In this document: piece by piece, positions 59,574 to 64,000 of the stretch | Layout: each line of letters starts with the position of its first letter | Position numbering within the stretch: the stretch's first letter is position 1 | Assembly: GCF_003867015.1 (NCBI RefSeq) | Contig: NZ_CP032548.1 | Coordinates: 3,415,001 to 3,479,000, forward strand | Origin: Tenacibaculum singaporense | GTDB taxonomy: Bacteria; Bacteroidota; Bacteroidia; Flavobacteriales; Flavobacteriaceae | Reading direction: 5' to 3' | Length of the DNA: 64,000 nt | Translations under genes and position numbers: made by a program | The notes under the pieces: model-generated | The model's database searches: none | Seen by the model: only the letters and a program-made list of their open reading frames with translations | Told to the model about the DNA's origin: nothing

Positions 59574-60470
59574 GTGAAAAAAGTCGCTATTTACGGACAA
59601 GCTTATACAACACTTGCAGAAAAAGAAGTAAAAATTCTTTTAACTGTTTTAGAAAAACATAACATTGTTGTTTTTTTTGAACAACAATTCTATAATTTAT
59701 TTGTTAAGAATAACTCACTAAACAAAAAGTACCCAACCTACGCCCACTTTAATGACTTGTCAAATACTTTTGATGTGATGTTTACCATAGGTGGAGATGG
59801 TACTATTTTAAGAGCCGTAACCTATATTAGAGATTTAGACATTCCAATCATGGGAATTAATACCGGTCGTTTAGGTTTTTTAGCTACTATTCAAAAAGAT
59901 CAAATTGAAGAAGCTATTAATTTAATGCTAAAAAAAGAATACACACTTCAAGAACGTTCTTTATTACAAATAGAAACATCTCCTGCTACAGAAGATTTTG
60001 CTGAACTTAACTTTGCACTTAATGAAGTTACTATTGCTAGAAGAAATACAACTTCTATGATTGGTATTAAAACTTCATTAAACACAGAGTATTTAACCAA
60101 CTATTGGGCTGACGGGCTAATTATAGCAACCCCAACAGGATCTACAGGTTACTCTCTTAGTTGTGATGGACCTGTGATTTTACCTAATTCTAAAAGTTTT
60201 GTTATTACCCCTATAGCACCGCACAATTTAAATGCACGCCCAATGGTAATTCCTGATGACACAGATATTCTTCTGGAAGTTAGTGCCCGTGAAAAAGATT
60301 TTCTAATCTCTTTAGACTCTCGTATTACTACAGTTCCATTAGACACTAAAATAAAAATAAAGAAAGCTTCTTTCACCATAAAAAGTGTTTTACCTAAAAA
60401 TCAATCTTATTTGAATACCTTGCGTGGAAAACTTTTATGGGGAGAAGATGTACGAAATGAATCGTTATAA
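59574..60470 (+). CDS. nadK: NAD kinase
   Basis: 298 residues from a GTG start; no in-frame ATG lies closer. Motif GGDGT at 73-77, catalytic NGRLGFL context (GINTGRLGFLAT), and the TPTGSTGYSLSC segment identify NAD kinase. Produces NADP. Follows the CBS gene; a hairpin terminator and a new promoter come after it. Confidence 0.96.
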   Translation: MKKVAIYGQAYTTLAEKEVKILLTVLEKHNIVVFFEQQFYNLFVKNNSLNKKYPTYAHFNDLSNTFDVMFTIGGDGTILRAVTYIRDLDIPIMGINTGRLGFLATIQKDQIEEAINLMLKKEYTLQERSLLQIETSPATEDFAELNFALNEVTIARRNTTSMIGIKTSLNTEYLTNYWADGLIIATPTGSTGYSLSCDGPVILPNSKSFVITPIAPHNLNARPMVIPDDTDILLEVSAREKDFLISLDSRITTVPLDTKIKIKKASFTIKSVLPKNQSYLNTLRGKLLWGEDVRNESL

Positions 60471-60498
60471 CCATAGTGATTACAATAAAACCGTAAAA

Positions 60499-60534
60499 AA
60501 AAAGTTAATCAAAAAGACGGATTATTAACTTTTT
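60499..60534 (+). terminator. Terminator of nadK
   Basis: AAAAAGTTAAT / ATTAACTTTTT stem with a 14-nt loop; all A/T except two G-C pairs flanking, so moderate strength. Confidence 0.55.
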
Positions 60535-60553
60535 AAAGCAAATTCAATTCCCT

Positions 60554-60561
60554 ATATTTGC
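60554..60561 (+). promoter_or_regulatory. -7 box of the DUF6089-uppS-bamA operon
   Basis: TATATTTG followed by C, exact TAnnTTTG match, 13 bases ahead of the ATG at 60575. Confidence 0.6.
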
Positions 60562-60574
60562 ACGCTATTTTACA

Positions 60575-61255
60575 ATGAGAGAACTTATATTATTAATATT
60601 ATTGGCTTGTGTAATAACACCTTTACAATCGCAAACACACGAAATTGGTTTTTTTGCTGGTGGATCTAACTATGTTGGTGATATAGGTAGTACCAACTAC
60701 ATATCTCCTAACGAGTTTGCTGGCGGACTTGTATATAAGTACAACTTGAACCCCAGAATTGCCTTAAGAGGAACATATACTTACATTCCTGTTTCTGGTA
60801 ATGATAATGATGCTGATAATGCTTTTCGTCAAAATAGAGGTATTAGCTTTTCAAATACTATTCATGAGTTTGCAGCTGGAGTAGAATTCAACTTCTTTGA
60901 TTATAACATCAACGATTATAGAACTACATTTACTCCTTATATCTTAGCTGAAGTTGCCGCTTTTAACTACAAAAGCCCAGAACCAACTTCATCTAGCAAT
61001 ACGATACTTTTAAAAAATAAATTTTCTTACACTGTACCTGTTGGTATAGGGCTTAAAGGAAGGTTAGCAGATAACTTTGCTATCGCATTTGAAACAGGTG
61101 TACGATTTACATTTGTAGATGATATAGACTTTACAACAGATAGAATAAACTCATTAGACTTTGGAGGTAATGGAAACGACTGGTATGTATTTTCAGGTGT
61201 TTCTATTGTTTATACCTTTGGAAGACCGCCTTGTTTTGGTGGAATAGCAGAATAG
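60575..61255 (+). CDS. DUF6089 family outer-membrane protein
   Basis: 226 residues. Signal peptide (1-20), then an eight-strand beta-barrel-like sequence opening HEIGFFAGGSNYVGDIGSTN. DUF6089 genes sit beside uppS and bamA in many Flavobacteriia, as here, 3 bases before uppS. Function unknown; the location suggests a role in the envelope. Confidence 0.85.
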   Translation: MRELILLILLACVITPLQSQTHEIGFFAGGSNYVGDIGSTNYISPNEFAGGLVYKYNLNPRIALRGTYTYIPVSGNDNDADNAFRQNRGISFSNTIHEFAAGVEFNFFDYNINDYRTTFTPYILAEVAAFNYKSPEPTSSSNTILLKNKFSYTVPVGIGLKGRLADNFAIAFETGVRFTFVDDIDFTTDRINSLDFGGNGNDWYVFSGVSIVYTFGRPPCFGGIAE

Positions 61256-61258
61256 ATT

Positions 61259-62011
61259 ATGGAAGAAAAACTACAGCGCATTAACTTACAAAAAGTACCA
61301 AACCACATTGCTATTATTATGGATGGTAATGGTAGATGGGCAAAAGGTAAAGGAATGCAACGTGTTTTCGGACATAGAAATGCTTTAACTGCCATAAGAG
61401 AAACAGCTGATACAGCTTCAGAACTAGGTGTTAAGTTTTTAACTTTATATGCTTTTTCTACCGAAAACTGGAATCGCCCAAAATTAGAAGTAGATGCTTT
61501 AATGAGCTTACTAGTAACTACCCTTAAAAAAGAACTCCCCGAATTTCAACGTAAAAATGTAAGAGTAAATGCTATTGGTAATTTAGCTAACTTACCCAGC
61601 AATGCTCAAAAAATATTAAACAAAGTTATTGATGCTACTAAAAACAATACTAAAATCACTTTAACCTTTGCTTTAAGCTATGGTTCAAGAGAGGAAATTG
61701 TTAACGCTATCAAAAACATATCAAAAAAAGTTGTTAATAACGAGATAGAAATTGAAAAAATTAACGAGAAAATTATAAATAATCATTTATATACGTTTAA
61801 TTTGCCCGACGTTGATTTAATGATACGTACAAGTGGGGAACAAAGAATAAGCAATTATTTACTTTGGCAAATGGCTTATGCCGAGTTGTATTTTACTGAT
61901 GTATTGTGGCCTGATTATAGGAAAGAGCATCTTTACGACGCAATAATTGATTATCAAAATAGAGAAAGAAGATTTGGAAAAACCAGTGAACAGATTGAAA
62001 CCAATGAATAA
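61259..62011 (+). CDS. uppS: Isoprenyl transferase (undecaprenyl diphosphate synthase)
   Basis: 250 residues. Cis-prenyltransferase that makes the carrier lipid for cell-wall synthesis. MDGNGRWAKGKG carries the catalytic Asp22; LYAFSTENWNRP and IRTSGEQRISNYLLWQ complete the signature. The stop overlaps the bamA start by 8 bases. Confidence 0.97.
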   Translation: MEEKLQRINLQKVPNHIAIIMDGNGRWAKGKGMQRVFGHRNALTAIRETADTASELGVKFLTLYAFSTENWNRPKLEVDALMSLLVTTLKKELPEFQRKNVRVNAIGNLANLPSNAQKILNKVIDATKNNTKITLTFALSYGSREEIVNAIKNISKKVVNNEIEIEKINEKIINNHLYTFNLPDVDLMIRTSGEQRISNYLLWQMAYAELYFTDVLWPDYRKEHLYDAIIDYQNRERRFGKTSEQIETNE

Positions 62012-64000
62012 ATATTCGTATTTACTAGTATTTTTTATCACCCTTTTTGCGGTGAGTACTCAAGCACAAAACACAACTCCTAAAGATAGCATTACTTCAA
62101 ATGTTATTTCCTATGAAAAAGGAAAAGAATATATTTTAGGTGGAATAACTGTAACTGGCTTACAAAAATTTAGTGAACAAACAGTAAGAATATATACTGG
62201 TTTAGTAGAAGGTCAACCAATTAAGTTACCTGGTGACAAACTTACAAGTGCTATCAAAAAATTATACGAAAGTAAACAGTTTAGTGAAGTAGATGTATAT
62301 TTATCTAAACGTGACGGTGAAACTGTATACCTTCAATTTGATGTAACTGAATTACCTCAGTTAACTACAGTTACTATTTCAGGGGTAAAAAAATCACAAA
62401 TAAAAGAGATTAAAAAAGAAACTGAATTAAAAAAGGGAGCAATGGTTACAGACAACCTTATTGTAACCACACGTAACTTTATTAAGAAGAAATATACTGA
62501 TAAAGGTTTCTTAAAAACCAAGGTTTCATTAGATACTAAAAGAGATACTTCAGATGTTAATACTGTTAGTATGTCCATTTTTATTGATAGAGGCGACCGT
62601 ATAAAGATTAAAGAAATTAACTTTACAGGTAATGAAGCTATGTCAGATGCTTCTTTACGAGGTGCTATGAAAAACACCAAACGTAAAATTTTTGGTCGTT
62701 TTTGGAAAGCTTCAAAATATATTTTGGACGATTATAAAGAAGATTTAAAAAGTATTCTTGAAAAGTATAGCGAAAATGGATATCGAGATGCTAGAATTTT
62801 ATCTGATAAAGTTGTTTGGAATGATGACAATACTATAAACCTTGAAATTGAAGTTGAAGAAGGGCGCCAATACCGTTTTGATGAAATAATCTTTATTGGA
62901 AATAAAGAATATACTGACGAACAATTAAATAATATCTTACGAATTGACAAAGGAGACATTTATAACGGAAAAGTTTTAAAAGAGCGTATTTCTGGAGATG
63001 GTACACCTACCTCTCAAGACATCCAGACTCTATATCACAATAATGGTTTCTTATTTTCTCAAGTAAACGCTGTAGAAACTAAAGTAGAAAATGACTCTAT
63101 TACTGTTGAAGTTCGCATTAGAGAAGACGAACCTGCAACAATAAAGAAAGTTACTGTAACTGGTAATGACAAAACAAATGACCATGTAATTTATAGAGAA
63201 TTACGTGTTAAACCAGGCGATTTATTTAGCCGTCAAAATATTATTAGATCTATTCGTGAAATAGGTCAACTAGGTTTCTTTGACACAAATGTAACCCCTG
63301 ATGTTAAACCTGATTACCAAAATAAAACAGCTGATATTGATTTTTCTGTAGTCGAAAAAGGGGGAAGTCAAATTGAACTACAAGGTGGTTATGGTGGAGG
63401 TTCTTTCATAGGTACGTTAGGATTGTCTTTTAACAACTTCTCTGTTAGAAATATTTTTAATAAAGAAGCTTACAAACCTCTTCCTATGGGAGATGGTCAA
63501 AAACTATCTTTACGTTTACAAGCTAGTAGAACATATAATACCTATAGTTTCTCATTTACAGAACCATGGTTAGGAGGTAAAACACCTCAATCATTATCGT
63601 TCTCTGTATACTTTTCAAATCAATATAGATTCGATTTTACTACAAATGAAGTAAATAAAAACGAAAGTTTAAGTATTATTGGAGCCTCTATAGGTCTTGG
63701 AAAACGTTTAAAGTGGCCTGATGACTATTTTACACTTTCTCAAAATATAAGTTATCAAAGAATTGAATTACAAGATTATGGATACCGTGTAGGTTCTTCA
63801 AACAATATTCTTAGTCAAGGAGACTTGAATAACTTAGCTTATACTTTTGCACTAAGTCGTAACTCTGCTGGTCCTAGTTTGATTTTCCCTACTTATGGTT
63901 CTGAATTTACTTTAAAAGCAAAAGCTACTTTCCCTTATTCTTTGGTTAACGGAAAGGATTATACAGAGCCTACAAATCCAACACCAGATGAAAGACAAGC
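62004..64000 (+). CDS. bamA: Outer-membrane protein assembly factor BamA (3' truncated by window)
   Basis: 665 codons are visible before the window ends. Signal peptide to about residue 22 (FFITLFAVSTQAQ), then five POTRA domains (about 35-430), each with the usual GL/GNxx turns (ITVTGLQKFSEQTV, INFTGNEAMSDASL, IIFIGNKEYTDEQL, VTVTGNDKTNDHV). The barrel starts at about 455 (IELQGGYGGGSFIGTLGL). It is the core OMP-insertion machine. Start chosen at the ATG in the uppS overlap because it gives the signal peptide. Confidence 0.96.
   Translation, partial: MNKYSYLLVFFITLFAVSTQAQNTTPKDSITSNVISYEKGKEYILGGITVTGLQKFSEQTVRIYTGLVEGQPIKLPGDKLTSAIKKLYESKQFSEVDVYLSKRDGETVYLQFDVTELPQLTTVTISGVKKSQIKEIKKETELKKGAMVTDNLIVTTRNFIKKKYTDKGFLKTKVSLDTKRDTSDVNTVSMSIFIDRGDRIKIKEINFTGNEAMSDASLRGAMKNTKRKIFGRFWKASKYILDDYKEDLKSILEKYSENGYRDARILSDKVVWNDDNTINLEIEVEEGRQYRFDEIIFIGNKEYTDEQLNNILRIDKGDIYNGKVLKERISGDGTPTSQDIQTLYHNNGFLFSQVNAVETKVENDSITVEVRIREDEPATIKKVTVTGNDKTNDHVIYRELRVKPGDLFSRQNIIRSIREIGQLGFFDTNVTPDVKPDYQNKTADIDFSVVEKGGSQIELQGGYGGGSFIGTLGLSFNNFSVRNIFNKEAYKPLPMGDGQKLSLRLQASRTYNTYSFSFTEPWLGGKTPQSLSFSVYFSNQYRFDFTTNEVNKNESLSIIGASIGLGKRLKWPDDYFTLSQNISYQRIELQDYGYRVGSSNNILSQGDLNNLAYTFALSRNSAGPSLIFPTYGSEFTLKAKATFPYSLVNGKDYTEPTNPTPDERQ

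Overview
The window looks like a chromosomal segment of a marine or host-associated Flavobacteriia member (Bacteroidota; a Tenacibaculum/Polaribacter-like Flavobacteriaceae is my best guess). The reasons are low GC, A-rich translation starts without Shine-Dalgarno sequences, repeated Bacteroidota-type -7 boxes (TAnnTTTG), gliding genes gldB/gldC, a GLPGLI protein, TamL, a T9SS C-terminal sorting domain, and the lineage-typical AccD and DnaG that lack zinc ligands. It is mostly ordinary core genome with one clear insertion.

Layout. 1-4.6 kb: 3' end of sppA, a lipoprotein, metK with a candidate pseudoknotted leader RNA, trxA and a DUF58 protein. 4.6-4.83 kb: two identical tRNA-Asp(GTC) genes. 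4.81-15.8 kb: an integrated element of about 10.9 kb, inserted in the second tRNA-Asp and bounded by 50-bp att repeats that carry both the tRNA 3' end and its terminator. It encodes an IntDOT-like integrase preceded by phased AGGTGTAC repeats, a large SF2 DExH helicase, a RecA-like ATPase, a divergent two-gene module (PD-(D/E)XK-like nuclease plus partner, resembling GAPS4 anti-phage systems), a RadC protein, an XRE repressor with a palindromic operator, and a cluster of five small genes, several of them envelope-directed, that I cannot assign. 15.8-20.4 kb: an aromatic amino acid operon (pheA, aminotransferase, an NTF2-like gene, tyrA, DAHP synthase-chorismate mutase) led by an unannotated Phe/Tyr-rich leader peptide with competing antiterminator and terminator hairpins, which is a textbook attenuator.

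20.4-34 kb: DUF5995, rsgA, dtd, YceI, lipB, a 1222-aa secreted metallopeptidase with tandem repeats and a T9SS tail, then an outer-membrane beta-barrel protein and a GLPGLI protein divergent from a histidine kinase/response regulator pair. 34-49 kb: deoxynucleoside kinase, TrmH-type methyltransferase, tamL, fbaA, accD, rpsO, pnp, a folK-deoxynucleoside kinase fusion, gldC/gldB, nadE and dnaG. 49-64 kb: an LRR protein, clpX/clpP/tig, several small regulators and redox proteins, an XRE/85-aa divergent pair, an esterase, pdxJ, a CBS protein, NAD kinase, DUF6089, uppS and the 5' part of bamA, cut by the window end.

The strongest candidates for something undescribed are the tRNA-Asp element as a whole, with its defence-like gene pair and its operator-controlled small-gene cluster. 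The aromatic attenuator and the metK leader are the best regulatory finds.
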